A stretch of DNA of 64,000 nt, from contig JAEEVF010000002.1 of NCBI GenBank assembly GCA_016290775.1, positions 62,001-126,000 of the forward strand. The letters are read 5' to 3'. The DNA comes from Acetatifactor sp. Lineage in GTDB: Bacteria; Bacillota; Clostridia; Lachnospirales; Lachnospiraceae. Within the stretch, counting starts at the first letter, position 1. Every line of letters begins with the position of its first letter. Of the stretch, positions 48,842 through 58,796 are shown in pieces. The translations under genes and the position numbers were made by a program. The notes beneath the pieces are model-generated. The model made no database searches and was not told the origin of the DNA. It saw only the letters and a program-made list of their open reading frames with translations.

Positions 48842-51772
48842 ATGAAGGACTCTGTAAAGAAACTGTTAATTTTTGTGGGTGCGATCGCTGCGATCGTGGT
48901 AGTATGCCTGCTCTTAAACCTCAGAGGGGTGAAGAACTTTCATGAGAAATATGAAGGTCACAACCTTGACGTGGACATCGTGGGCGCACAGCGTACCGGC
49001 ACGTATTCTGCTTATCTGAAGGAGCATGCGAATGCGGCCAGACCCAAGGATGACGTGGCAGTGAGCATCTATGACTATTCCGCAAAGGGGAAGGTTGAAG
49101 TTGTCAGCAACTACAGCGGTGCCAGCCAGGCGCTTCTGATGGATGCTGATTCCGTCGTGAGCTGGAAAGTGAACATCCCCCAGAGCGGATTTTATAATCT
49201 TCGCCTGGAGTATCTGCTCCCTCAGTCCAGAGGCGTGGCAGCAGAGCGCTCTCTGATGATCGACGGGGAGCTTCCTTTTGAAGACGCCGGAAATATGGTC
49301 TTCAGCCGTATCTGGACCGATGGCGGCGAAAAGAGAGTGGACAACCAGGGCAATGAGATCCGCCCTACCCAGGTGGAGATCTATGACTGGCAGGTTGGCT
49401 ACTGCAAGGATAGCATGGGCTATGTTGCAGAGCCTTACGAATTTTATTTTGAGCAGGGTACCAGAGAGATTACCTTCACCGCAGTGAATGAGCCCATGGT
49501 CCTCAAGGCCTTGACCGTTTCGGCCGTACAGGAGACCAAGAGCTATGCGGAATATGCTGCATCCCTTCCTGCAGTGAGCCCCAGCAGCGTGGGCCTTACT
49601 TATAATGAAGTGATCGAAGGCGAAAACTCCGTACGTCGTTCGGAGTCCTCCCTTTATGCAAAGTATGATCGCGCTTCCGCGACCACGAGTCCTTACAGCG
49701 TGACCAAGACGATCCTGAACTACACCGGCGGTGACGCATGGAAGAATGCAGGCCAGTGGATCGAGTGGGACATCACCGTTCCCGAAACCGGATATTATCA
49801 CATTACCGTCAAGGGCCGTCAGAATTATAACCGCGGTGCCGTTTCCGGCAGAATGCTGACGATTGACGGAGAAGTTCCTTTTAAAGAAGTAAAAGACATT
49901 TCTTTCGATTATGACAATGACTGGGAGTGCAAAACCCTCGGCGACGAGAACGGCGCGTACAACTTCTATCTGACCGCCGGAACGCACACCCTGCGTCTTG
50001 AGGCAACCCTCGGCGAAGTTGGTTCCGTATTGGACGAGCTCGAGGATTCCACCTTCCGCCTGAACAAGATCTACAGAAAGATCCTTGTTTACACTGGCGC
50101 AACTCCCGATAAGTACAGAGATTACAAGATTCAGAACGTTTACCCCGACACCATTCTTGCAATGGAACTCGAGGCAAGACGTCTTTACAAGGCCGTTGAT
50201 GACATGGTTGCCATTTCCGGTCAGAAGGCCAGCCAGATCGCTACCGCACAGACGCTGGCAACGCAGCTTGAGAGATTCGTGGAAAAGCCCGAGAAGATCA
50301 CGACTGAGTTCACGAACTTCAAGGATAACATCACTGCACTCGGTACCTCCATCCTGGAGCTCTCCGAGATCAAGCTGGACATCGACTACATCCGCGTCTC
50401 CGGCGTAGATGCAAAGGTGAAGAAGGACAGAGCAGGCTTCTTTAAGAATATGGGCCACGAGATCAAGTCCTTTGTTGCTTCCTTCTTTGTAGATTATGAA
50501 GCAGTCGGCGACGTTTATGATGAGAAGGCAAAGGGCGACGACAAGCCCATCAAGGTTTGGGTGCTGACCGGTCGTGACCAGGGCTCCATCATGAAGGCTA
50601 TTGTCGACGAAGAGTTCACACCTAAGACCGGCATCAAGGTTAACGTTCAGACCGTTGCCGCAACCTCCGTGCTGAATGCGGTTATGGCAGGAAGAGGTCC
50701 TGACGTGGTGCTTTCCATCGGTGGTGACCAGCCCGTAAACTACGCACTCCGTGGTTCCGCGGTTGACCTGACCAAGTTTGACGGATTTGAGGAAGTGTTC
50801 TCCAACTTCACTCCCAGTTCCTATGCACAGTACTCCCTGGACGGCGCCGTTTACGGCATGCCTGAGACTCAGACCTTCAACGTGCTGTTCTATCGTAAGG
50901 ACATCCTGGAAGAGCTTGAGTTGGAAGTACCGAACACCTGGAAGGAACTCATTGAGATGTTCCCGACCATCCAGGGTAATAACATGAACATTGGTATGCC
51001 CAGTGCAGCCGGCACCCAGGCAAACGGAAGCGGCGGCGATCTGAACCTTTACTTCTCAATGCTGTATCAGTACGGCGGTGACCTTTATAATGAAAAGGGA
51101 ACCAAGACGATCGTAAATGACGACGCCGGCGTTGAGGCATTTGAGCAGTACGTAAAGTTCTATAATGACTATGGATGCCCGACGATCTACGACTTCCCGA
51201 GCCGTTTCCGTTCCGGTGAAATGCCGATCGCAGTTGCAAACTACGGCATGTACAACACCTTGATGGTATCCGCTCCCGAGATCAGAGGCCTTTGGGACTT
51301 CACCTTGATTCCCGGCCTTGAGAAGACGGATGAATATGGCAAGACCTACATCGATCGTTCTGACTGTATCGTAGGAAGCGCATCCATGATCTTCCCTTCT
51401 GACGACGCAACGGAGCAGAAGGCATGGGAGTTCTTCAAGTGGTGGGGCTCCACCAGCACGCAGGTAAAATTCGGTAGAGAGATGGAAGCTCTGCTGGGCG
51501 CATCGGCAAGATATGCTACCGCAAACAAGAACGCATTCGCACAGCTCGCCTGGTCGCAGCACGCGATCGACGTTCTGACGGAACAGTGGGAGACCACGGT
51601 TGGTATCCGAGAGGTTCCCGGCGGATACTACACCGGCCGTCACCTGACCAATGCATGTCGTAAGTGCATCAATGAAAAGGTGGATCCGAGAGAGACCATT
51701 TTGGACTACTCGATCCTCATAAACGAAGAGTTGACCAAGAAACGTAAAGAATTTAATCTACCGCTGGAGTAA
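48842..51772 (+). CDS. Giant membrane-anchored ABC binding protein with N-terminal beta-sandwich domains
   Basis: A 976-residue protein. An N-terminal helix (about 8-27) without lipobox or clear cleavage site should anchor it. Two related beta-sandwich regions follow (about 60-245 and 255-420), each with SGFYNLRLEYLLPQS or TGYYHITVKGRQ and a following MLTIDGEVPFKE-like strand, resembling carbohydrate-binding jelly rolls. A helical segment (about 420-520) leads to a family-1 solute-binding domain (about 560-976): KVWVLTGRDQGSIMKAIVDE, GRGPDVVLSIGGDQPVNYAL, GAVYGMPETQTFNVLFYRKD. Usual binding proteins have 400-550 residues. The two extra domains may hold polysaccharide near the transporter. GGGAGG supports the start. 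It opens the operon. Confidence 0.82.
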   Translation: MKDSVKKLLIFVGAIAAIVVVCLLLNLRGVKNFHEKYEGHNLDVDIVGAQRTGTYSAYLKEHANAARPKDDVAVSIYDYSAKGKVEVVSNYSGASQALLMDADSVVSWKVNIPQSGFYNLRLEYLLPQSRGVAAERSLMIDGELPFEDAGNMVFSRIWTDGGEKRVDNQGNEIRPTQVEIYDWQVGYCKDSMGYVAEPYEFYFEQGTREITFTAVNEPMVLKALTVSAVQETKSYAEYAASLPAVSPSSVGLTYNEVIEGENSVRRSESSLYAKYDRASATTSPYSVTKTILNYTGGDAWKNAGQWIEWDITVPETGYYHITVKGRQNYNRGAVSGRMLTIDGEVPFKEVKDISFDYDNDWECKTLGDENGAYNFYLTAGTHTLRLEATLGEVGSVLDELEDSTFRLNKIYRKILVYTGATPDKYRDYKIQNVYPDTILAMELEARRLYKAVDDMVAISGQKASQIATAQTLATQLERFVEKPEKITTEFTNFKDNITALGTSILELSEIKLDIDYIRVSGVDAKVKKDRAGFFKNMGHEIKSFVASFFVDYEAVGDVYDEKAKGDDKPIKVWVLTGRDQGSIMKAIVDEEFTPKTGIKVNVQTVAATSVLNAVMAGRGPDVVLSIGGDQPVNYALRGSAVDLTKFDGFEEVFSNFTPSSYAQYSLDGAVYGMPETQTFNVLFYRKDILEELELEVPNTWKELIEMFPTIQGNNMNIGMPSAAGTQANGSGGDLNLYFSMLYQYGGDLYNEKGTKTIVNDDAGVEAFEQYVKFYNDYGCPTIYDFPSRFRSGEMPIAVANYGMYNTLMVSAPEIRGLWDFTLIPGLEKTDEYGKTYIDRSDCIVGSASMIFPSDDATEQKAWEFFKWWGSTSTQVKFGREMEALLGASARYATANKNAFAQLAWSQHAIDVLTEQWETTVGIREVPGGYYTGRHLTNACRKCINEKVDPRETILDYSILINEELTKKRKEFNLPLE

Positions 51773-51784
51773 GGAGAGTGAAGC

Positions 51785-52726
51785 ATGAGTAGCAAATATT
51801 TTGACAAGTACGTCACCTTGCGAAAGCATAACGCAAAGGTGGCATGGAAAAAGGCCAAGATCAGTAAGATGTGTTATCTGTTTTTGGCACCCTATGCATT
51901 ATTGTTCACCATGTTTTACATCCTTCCGGTGATCAATTCCATTTTCTTTAGCTTTACCTACTACAACATTTTGGAGCCGGCAAGATTCATCGGCATCCAC
52001 AACTACGTAAGCTTGATCCTGGAGGATGACGTCTTCCTGATCGGCGTAAAGAACACCTTCATGATCGCCATCATCACGGGCCCTTTGGGATATGTCCTGA
52101 GCTTCCTGTTCGCATGGCTGATCAACGAGTTGCCGAGATGGATCCGCGCGATCACGATCGTTGTTTTCTATGCACCCTCCATTTCCGGTACGCTGTACAC
52201 GGTATTTAAGATCCTGTTCCAAGGTGACTACTACGGCCCCGTCAATTCCATCCTGATCAACTGGGGAATCATTGATGCGCCGATCCTTTGGTTCAACGAT
52301 CCGAGATACATGCTTCCGATCTGTATGGTGATCATCCTTTGGATGAGCTTGGGAGCAGGTTTCCTTTCCTTCGTAGCCGGCCTGCAGGGTATCGACGGTT
52401 CCCAGTACGAGGCAGGTTACATGGATGGCGTGAAGAACAGATGGCAGGAACTTTGGTACATCACCCTTCCGAACATGAAGCCCATGCTGATGTTCGGTGC
52501 GGTTATGACCATCACCAGTTCCTTTGGCGTCTGCGACGTGACCATGCAGCTGTGCGGTTACCCTAGCACGGACTACGCTGCAAGAACTATCGTAACACAC
52601 CTTTTCGACTATGGTTTTTCCAGATTTGAAATGGGTTATGCGTGTGCGATCGCAACCATGTTGTTCTTGATCATGATCTTATGTAACAAAGCAATCCAAA
52701 GTCTGTTGAGAAGAGTAGGAACCTGA
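51785..52726 (+). CDS. Sugar ABC transporter permease, MalF/UgpA type
   Basis: A 313-residue permease with six membrane helices, the first half of the first permease pair. The EAA loop that contacts the ATPase is visible: EAGYMDGVKNRWQELWYITLPNMKPML (Gly and the ITLP end are typical; residues about 209-235, here quoted in pieces only for its ends EAGYMDG and ITLPNMKP). The operon codes no ATPase, so a shared MsmX/UgpC-like ATPase elsewhere is expected. The start follows AAGGAGAG; it lies 12 bases behind the binding protein gene and one base before the next permease. Confidence 0.9.
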   Translation: MSSKYFDKYVTLRKHNAKVAWKKAKISKMCYLFLAPYALLFTMFYILPVINSIFFSFTYYNILEPARFIGIHNYVSLILEDDVFLIGVKNTFMIAIITGPLGYVLSFLFAWLINELPRWIRAITIVVFYAPSISGTLYTVFKILFQGDYYGPVNSILINWGIIDAPILWFNDPRYMLPICMVIILWMSLGAGFLSFVAGLQGIDGSQYEAGYMDGVKNRWQELWYITLPNMKPMLMFGAVMTITSSFGVCDVTMQLCGYPSTDYAARTIVTHLFDYGFSRFEMGYACAIATMLFLIMILCNKAIQSLLRRVGT

Positions 52727-52727
52727 T

Positions 52728-53621
52728 ATGAGCAAAAAACAAAACGAAACCGAAGTAGTAAAGCATCATTTGATCCAAAGAAGAAAACCCAACCGCTCCG
52801 TTGGCGGAGACATTGGCGTTTACATCTTCCTGCTGTTGGTCGGCATCGCGATGGTTTTCCCGCTGGTGTTCGCGATCAACATGTCATTGAAGCCCTTGGA
52901 CGAGCTGTTCATGTTCCCGCCTAAGGTGTTTGCACGAAACCCGACACTCGACAACTTCGCGGACTTGTTCGTGAACATGAGTAAGTCGACCGTTGCATTC
53001 AGCCGTTACGTGTTCAATACCGTATTCATCACGGCAGTGGGAACCGCAGGTCACCTTCTGATCGCATCCATGGGTGCGTTCGTGCTGGCAAAATATCAGT
53101 TCCCTGGCAACCAGACCTTCTTCAAACTGGTTACCACGGCAATGATGTTCACGGGTTACGTTACCCAGATCCCGAACTACATCATCATCAGTAAGCTCGG
53201 CTGGGTTGACACCTTCTGGGCATGTATCATCCCGGCATTCGCTTTCCCGATGGGCTTCTTCCTTATGAAGCAGTTCATGGAAGGTCTTCCCAGCACTCTG
53301 ATCGAGGCTGCAAAGATCGACGGCGCAAGTGAGTGGAAGGTGTTCACGAAGATCGTTATGCCGAACGTTAAGCCGGCATGGCTGACCATGATCATCTATT
53401 CCGTACAGGCACTGTGGAACAACCAGCAGGCAACCTTCATCTTCTCCGAGGAGAAGAAGACCCTTGTTTACGCACTGAACCAGATCATGGGCGGTGGTAT
53501 TGCAAGAACCGGACAGGCACAGGCCGTTCTGATCATCGTGATCGCAGTACCCATTACGATCTTCATGTTCACGGAGAGCCAGATCCTTGAGACGATGGCA
53601 AGCTCCGGCCTGAAGGATTGA
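52728..53621 (+). CDS. Sugar ABC transporter permease, MalG/UgpE type
   Basis: A 297-residue permease with six helices, partner of the preceding one. The EAA loop reads EAAKIDGASEWKVFTKIVMP (about 193-212), a textbook match. The N-terminal 30 residues are charged and cytoplasmic. It begins one base behind the stop of the MalF-type gene with only a weak ribosome site, so translation is probably coupled. The substrate would be an oligosaccharide delivered by the giant binding protein. Confidence 0.92.
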   Translation: MSKKQNETEVVKHHLIQRRKPNRSVGGDIGVYIFLLLVGIAMVFPLVFAINMSLKPLDELFMFPPKVFARNPTLDNFADLFVNMSKSTVAFSRYVFNTVFITAVGTAGHLLIASMGAFVLAKYQFPGNQTFFKLVTTAMMFTGYVTQIPNYIIISKLGWVDTFWACIIPAFAFPMGFFLMKQFMEGLPSTLIEAAKIDGASEWKVFTKIVMPNVKPAWLTMIIYSVQALWNNQQATFIFSEEKKTLVYALNQIMGGGIARTGQAQAVLIIVIAVPITIFMFTESQILETMASSGLKD

Positions 53622-53639
53622 TGGGAGGAGAGAGGACAT

Positions 53640-55178
53640 ATGAAGAAGATTCAAGCAAAAAAACTGTTCAAGAGAATGGGCGCGCTGGTTGCAGGCGTTG
53701 TCGTTCTGGCATGCTCTTCCCTCGCATTTCCCTTGACGGCTCAGGCAGAAGGCAAGTACACCTACTGCTATGATTACTGGGGAGACGTTCAGGATTCTCC
53801 CGATGCATATGAGGTTGCAGCAGTACTCACCTGTGATGACCTTGGACTTGAAAAGCCCCTGAGCACCACGGCGAATGGCCTTACCGCTGTTGGAAATTAC
53901 ATTTATATCTGCGACACCGGTAACAACCGCATCGTTCAGTTCGAGAGACTTGACCGTGAGCACTTTACCTTCGTGAAGGAATATACTGAATTCAAGGGTA
54001 ACGTGGAAGTCAATACTTTCAATAAGCCCCGTGATTTCCAGATCAATGAGGATGGCGACATCTTCATCGCTGACACGGATAACAACAGAGTCTTGAAGCT
54101 GGATTCCGAATGGAATTACGTGATGGAGTTCGTAAAGCCCACCGACAATACCTTGGATCCTGAGCTGGTATTCCAGCCCACCAAGCTTGCCGTGGATACT
54201 GCAGGCCGTGTTTACTGTATCGCGACCGGTATCAACAAGGGTATGATCAAGTACGAAGCAGACGGCACGTTCTCTGGCTTCGTTGGCGCAACTCCCGTTG
54301 TTTACAAGCTTTGGGACTACATTTGGAAGCGTTATTTCACGACTGCAGCTCAGAGAGAGAAGATGGCAAACTTCGTTCCTACTGAGTATGCAAACCTTTA
54401 CATGGATCATGACGGATTCATTTATGCCTGCTCCGCAAACCTCGCAGAGGAAGACTTAAAGAGCGGCTCCGCAAAGGCAGTCAGAAGACTGAACCTGATG
54501 GGAAATGACATTCTGATCCAGAATGGTGAGTTCCCTGTTTACGGCGACATTTACATGGGCAACGGCGGTGGTTACACCGGATGTTCCAAGATCGTTGACG
54601 TTACCGCATTTGACAATGACGTTTACGTGCTGTGCGACAAGGAAAGAGGCCGTCTGTTCACCTATGACAGCCAGGGCCGCCTGCTATTCGCCTTCGGTGG
54701 CAAGGGTAACATCGACGGTTACTTCATGAAGGACCAGCCCATCGCGCTGGACCACATGGGCTATGACCTGATCGCGCTCGACTCCCTGAGCCGTACACTT
54801 ACCGTGTTCACCCCGACTGAATATGGCAACCTGATCTATCAGGCAATCGACCAGTTTGACGCGGGCGATTACGAAGCATCCGGCAATAGCTGGAAAGCAG
54901 TAATGGACCGCAATGGTAACTACGACCTGGCATATATCGGCGTTGGTCGTGCACTGCTTCGTCAGGAGAAGTATAAAGAGGCAATGGAATATTTCGAGCT
55001 GAAGTATGATGATGACAACTATTCCAGAGCTTTTAAGCAGTACCGTAAGGAATGGGTTGAGGATCACATCCTCGTGATCATCATCGTTCTGTTCGCAATC
55101 TTGGTTGTTCCCATGATCATCGGCAGGATCGGCAAGATCAAGTACGAGATCGACACCGCCGACATTTTCAAATTCTAA
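53640..55178 (+). CDS. Secreted NHL-type beta-propeller protein with TPR-like part and C-terminal membrane anchor
   Basis: A 512-residue protein. A signal peptide ends at about residue 36 (PLTAQA). The body has NHL-like propeller blades: YIYICDTGNNRIVQFER, FNKPRDFQINEDGDIFIADTDNNRVLKLD, QPTKLAVDTAGRVYCIA, and later YDSQGRLLFAFGGKG. A short TPR-like helical part (about 405-465, AIDQFDAGDYEASGNSWKAV) follows, then a C-terminal membrane helix (about 475-495, ILVIIIVLFAILVVPMIIG) and a short cytoplasmic tail. It would sit outside, tied to the membrane. No catalytic motif is seen; a scaffold or sensing role beside the importer is inferred from its place in the operon. The start has GGGAGGAGAG upstream. 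Confidence 0.8.
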   Translation: MKKIQAKKLFKRMGALVAGVVVLACSSLAFPLTAQAEGKYTYCYDYWGDVQDSPDAYEVAAVLTCDDLGLEKPLSTTANGLTAVGNYIYICDTGNNRIVQFERLDREHFTFVKEYTEFKGNVEVNTFNKPRDFQINEDGDIFIADTDNNRVLKLDSEWNYVMEFVKPTDNTLDPELVFQPTKLAVDTAGRVYCIATGINKGMIKYEADGTFSGFVGATPVVYKLWDYIWKRYFTTAAQREKMANFVPTEYANLYMDHDGFIYACSANLAEEDLKSGSAKAVRRLNLMGNDILIQNGEFPVYGDIYMGNGGGYTGCSKIVDVTAFDNDVYVLCDKERGRLFTYDSQGRLLFAFGGKGNIDGYFMKDQPIALDHMGYDLIALDSLSRTLTVFTPTEYGNLIYQAIDQFDAGDYEASGNSWKAVMDRNGNYDLAYIGVGRALLRQEKYKEAMEYFELKYDDDNYSRAFKQYRKEWVEDHILVIIIVLFAILVVPMIIGRIGKIKYEIDTADIFKF

Positions 55179-55193
55179 TTTAGGGAGGTTGCT

Positions 55194-55850
55194 ATGTTAA
55201 CTTCGGCAAGAATAGAAGCTTTTAAGAGGTATTGGAAATCTTTCAAGTTTGCATTTTATTGCGCAACCCACCCTATGGACGGATTTTGGGACCTGACGCA
55301 TGAAAAACGCGGAACTTATGCAGCCGCAAATACGATCCTGTTACTGACGATCCTTGCCAGGATCATGAAGTTGCAGTTCACCAGCTTCGTGATAGACCCT
55401 GTGTACTGGGAAGATATTAACATCTTCCTGTACATCGGTAGTATTGTCTTCCCCCTGGCCGTATGGGTAGTTGGTAACTGGGCACTGACGACGTTGTTTG
55501 ACGGAAAGGGCAGACTTGGCCAGGTGTACATCGCCAGTTGCTACTGCCTGCTTCCTTATCCGCTGATCCAGTTCCCGTTGATCATCTTAAGTAACATGGT
55601 GACCAAGGACGAGATGCAGTTCCACTCCGTGCTGAGCGCCGTGTCACTGATCTGGGTAATTGTTTGGATCATTTTCGCAATGGGACAGATCCACGAGTAT
55701 TCCTTCACTAAGAACATTCTGTTTACCATCGCAAGTGTGTTTGCAATGCTGGTTATCGTATTCCTCCTGCTCTTGTTCTTCAGCATGATCTCGCAGGGCG
55801 TTGCATACTTTATTTCATTTGGCAAAGAGCTGTTGTTCCGATTATCGTAA
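55194..55850 (+). CDS. Yip1-like integral membrane protein
   Basis: A 218-residue protein with about five membrane helices. The N-terminal HPMDGFWDLTHEKRGTYAAA and the helix pattern agree with bacterial Yip1-domain proteins, whose role is unknown. The start follows AGGGAGG. It is encoded between the propeller protein and the DUF5696-like protein, 15 and 49 bases from them, and is therefore part of the importer operon. A role as membrane partner of one of these is possible; it has no transporter ATPase or substrate motif. Confidence 0.7.
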   Translation: MLTSARIEAFKRYWKSFKFAFYCATHPMDGFWDLTHEKRGTYAAANTILLLTILARIMKLQFTSFVIDPVYWEDINIFLYIGSIVFPLAVWVVGNWALTTLFDGKGRLGQVYIASCYCLLPYPLIQFPLIILSNMVTKDEMQFHSVLSAVSLIWVIVWIIFAMGQIHEYSFTKNILFTIASVFAMLVIVFLLLLFFSMISQGVAYFISFGKELLFRLS

Positions 55851-55899
55851 GTAATACCAGCAGATACCGGCAAAGCGGAAGGATAGGAGTAACAAGAAT

Positions 55900-58770
55900 A
55901 TGGATAACAACGAAATGAACGTGAATAAGGACGATATCCTGCAGCCCGATCAGGACGTTTCGACTGAGGTGAAAGATAAGTCGGAAGTTGTTTCGGAGAT
56001 TGCCGAGGAAGCTACGGAAGTGGCTAAGGAGGCAACCGAGGAGGTGGCCGAGGAAGCCGCAGAGGCTACCGAGGAAGCTGCAGAAGAGATCGCGGAAGAA
56101 GTGGCAGCGGTAAAGGAAGAGCTTCCGGAGCCTCCCAAGGCACCGAAGCCTGCAAAGCCTGCGAAAAATCCGAAGGCCGCAACGATCAATACCGTGAAAA
56201 AGCCCCTTTTGAGCGATGCCGCCAAGGCGAGGATCAAGAGCTTGATCTTCCCCGTGGTCATGACTTTGATCATCTTGGGCGTGGTATTCTTCATCTTGAA
56301 TCACAAGAACGTGACGGAAGAAGAACCGGTCATCCGCGTGAACAAGTACGAGGGTTCTGAGGACCCGATCGTGCTTGAGAACAGCGAATTGAAACTGACC
56401 ATGGATCCCCTTACCACCTACTTCACCGTAGAAGTGAAGAGCACCGGCAAGGTTTGGACCGCTGTCCCTGAAGATGGCCTGAATGATCCCATTGCAAAAG
56501 GTGATGCGAAGAACAGAGTAAACTCCACCATGATCATCACCTACACGATGGAGTCCGGACTTGAGAAAGAGTACAACAACTACTCTTACAGTATTGAGAA
56601 CGGTGTTTATGACATCGAGGCGACCAGCGATTACATCAAGGTCTTCTACTCCATCGGTGACGTGCAGAAGGAGTTTTACATTCCCCCTGTAACGACTGAG
56701 GAGAAGTTCAACGAGTACCTTGCACAGCTCGACAGAGATGCAAGCTACTTCGTTTCCCAGTACTATAAGAAATATGATCCCAATAAGCCTGGTAAGAAGG
56801 ATGACGTTGAGACCTTGAAGACCAGCTATCCCACCACTTATGGTGAGGGTCAGGCGATCTACGTCGTGCGTGAAGGTACCAACGATGCACTGAAGAGCAA
56901 GATGCAGGATTACTTCGAAGCCATCGGTTACACGATTGAGCAGTACAAGGAAGATTGCGAACTCGATCAGTCCATAGCTTCCTCGGATAAGGCAGTATTC
57001 AACGTGGCGGTTTATTATCGTCTCGACGGTAAGGATCTCGTGGTTGAACTCCCTTACAAGGAAATGCAGTTCAACGAGGACAACCCGCTGTACACCATCA
57101 CCACCCTGCCCATGTTTGGAGCAGGCTCCACCACGGATGAAGGATATATCTTCGTTCCCGAAGGCGGCGGCGCAAAGATCAACTTCAACAATGGCAAGAC
57201 CTCCCAGAGCTCTTACGAGACGAAGGTTTACGGCCGTGACATGGCACTTGTAAAGGAAGCCGTAGTTCATGATCCTATCGTTAATTACGGTGCCTTCGGT
57301 ATCGCAAAGGACGGCGGTTCCTTTATCTGCATCCTTGAAGATGGTGCTTCCTATGCAAACATCCAGGCCGACATTTCGGGCAGATATAACAGCTACAACT
57401 TTGTAAACGCAAAGTATTCCGCAATCCTTCGTGAGAGATACAACTTGGGCGACCAGGCAACCGCAGCAGTTTACGTGTTCACGCCCGAACTTCCCGATGA
57501 AAAGATCGTTGAGAGATATCGCTTTGTAGATTCCGACAACTATCTCGACATGGCAAATGCTTACAAGGATTACTTAAAGAAGACGTTCCCCAACGAGTTC
57601 ACCCTGAACTCTGATACGGAAGCACCCGTTGTCATCGAAGTGGTTGCAGCCGTAGATAAGGTTAAGCAGGTGCTCGGCGTTCCTACCTCCAGACCTTTGA
57701 AGCTGACGACCTTCAAGGAGGCGAAGGAAATGATCACCACCCTTCAGTCCGAGGGCATGAGAAACATGTCCGTGAAGCTGACGGGTTGGATGAACGGCGG
57801 CGTAAACCAGAAGATCTTAAAGAAGGTGAAGCTGGTTAGCGCATGCGGAAGCTCCGGTGACTTAAAGAAGTTGGTTCAGGAGACTAAGAACCTTGGCGTT
57901 GACCTTTATCTTGACGGCGTTACGGATTATGCATACGACAGTGACCTTCTTGACGGATTCAATTCCTTTACGGATTCCGCAAGATTCATCACGAAGGAAA
58001 GGGCAAAGATCTACCAGTACAGTGCCGTAACCTTTGCACAGAGAGAGGGTGCTGACACCTTCTTCCTGCTTCACTCCGACCTTCAGAAGACCATGATCGA
58101 CAATCTGCACAAGGCAGTGAAGAAGTATGACGCGAACGTTTCCTTCCGTGAGGTTGGTAAGGATCTGTCCGGTGACTACTACAAGAAGAAGACCACGACG
58201 CGTGAAGCTGTCAGAAAGACGGAGATGGAACAGCTCTCCAAGATCTCTCAGGACACCAAGATCATGATCAACGCTGGTAACGTTTACGCTGCAATGTACA
58301 GCGACGTGATCACCAACATGGATCTGAGAGGTTCCGAGTACACCATCATCGACGAGTTCATTCCTTTCTATGAGATGGCGATCCACGGTTACAAGAACTA
58401 CGTAGGCAGCCCCATCAACTTGGCAAATGACCCTACGGATGAGTTGCTGATTTCTGTAGAATATGGCGCAGGATTGTACTTCACTTTGATGAAGGAATCA
58501 CCCTTCGCCCTGCAGAAAACCCTTTACACAGAGTACTTTGGAGCGAACTACGACTCCTGGCATGACAAAATGCTCTCCATCTACAACAGATACAACAGTG
58601 AGTTAGGACATGTGTTCAAGCAGGAGATGACGAATCACCAGACCCTCGAAAAGGGCCTGACCTGCACCACCTACGCAGACGGCACCAAGGTTTACGTAAA
58701 CTACAATTACATGGACAAGACTGCGGATGGCAAGAACGTTCCTGCTAGAGATTACGTGGTAGTTCGGTGA
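55900..58770 (+). CDS. DUF5696-like large membrane-anchored extracellular protein
   Basis: A 956-residue protein. The first 110 residues are cytoplasmic and low in complexity: a Glu/Ala repeat (AEEATEVAKEATEEVAEEAA) then a Pro/Lys/Ala stretch. One helix (about 110-132, SLIFPVVMTLIILGVVFFIL) anchors it. The outer part begins with a beta-sandwich (about 145-460) and continues as an alpha/beta region (about 570-900) that could be a TIM barrel (GMRNMSVKLTGWMNGGVNQ, DLYLDGVTDYAY, EYTIIDEFIPFYEMAIHGYK). The overall pattern matches proteins annotated DUF5696, often found beside sugar importers; a glycosidase function is plausible but unproven, and I cannot name catalytic residues. GGAAGGATAGGAG precedes the start. 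Confidence 0.65.
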   Translation: MDNNEMNVNKDDILQPDQDVSTEVKDKSEVVSEIAEEATEVAKEATEEVAEEAAEATEEAAEEIAEEVAAVKEELPEPPKAPKPAKPAKNPKAATINTVKKPLLSDAAKARIKSLIFPVVMTLIILGVVFFILNHKNVTEEEPVIRVNKYEGSEDPIVLENSELKLTMDPLTTYFTVEVKSTGKVWTAVPEDGLNDPIAKGDAKNRVNSTMIITYTMESGLEKEYNNYSYSIENGVYDIEATSDYIKVFYSIGDVQKEFYIPPVTTEEKFNEYLAQLDRDASYFVSQYYKKYDPNKPGKKDDVETLKTSYPTTYGEGQAIYVVREGTNDALKSKMQDYFEAIGYTIEQYKEDCELDQSIASSDKAVFNVAVYYRLDGKDLVVELPYKEMQFNEDNPLYTITTLPMFGAGSTTDEGYIFVPEGGGAKINFNNGKTSQSSYETKVYGRDMALVKEAVVHDPIVNYGAFGIAKDGGSFICILEDGASYANIQADISGRYNSYNFVNAKYSAILRERYNLGDQATAAVYVFTPELPDEKIVERYRFVDSDNYLDMANAYKDYLKKTFPNEFTLNSDTEAPVVIEVVAAVDKVKQVLGVPTSRPLKLTTFKEAKEMITTLQSEGMRNMSVKLTGWMNGGVNQKILKKVKLVSACGSSGDLKKLVQETKNLGVDLYLDGVTDYAYDSDLLDGFNSFTDSARFITKERAKIYQYSAVTFAQREGADTFFLLHSDLQKTMIDNLHKAVKKYDANVSFREVGKDLSGDYYKKKTTTREAVRKTEMEQLSKISQDTKIMINAGNVYAAMYSDVITNMDLRGSEYTIIDEFIPFYEMAIHGYKNYVGSPINLANDPTDELLISVEYGAGLYFTLMKESPFALQKTLYTEYFGANYDSWHDKMLSIYNRYNSELGHVFKQEMTNHQTLEKGLTCTTYADGTKVYVNYNYMDKTADGKNVPARDYVVVR

Positions 58771-58796
58771 TAAAATCTTAGAAAGGGTTACTGATT

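Noticed and set aside
48914..50458. Long minus-strand open frame opposite the giant binding protein
   Set aside because: Antisense shadow; the plus-strand product has clear domains and operon context.
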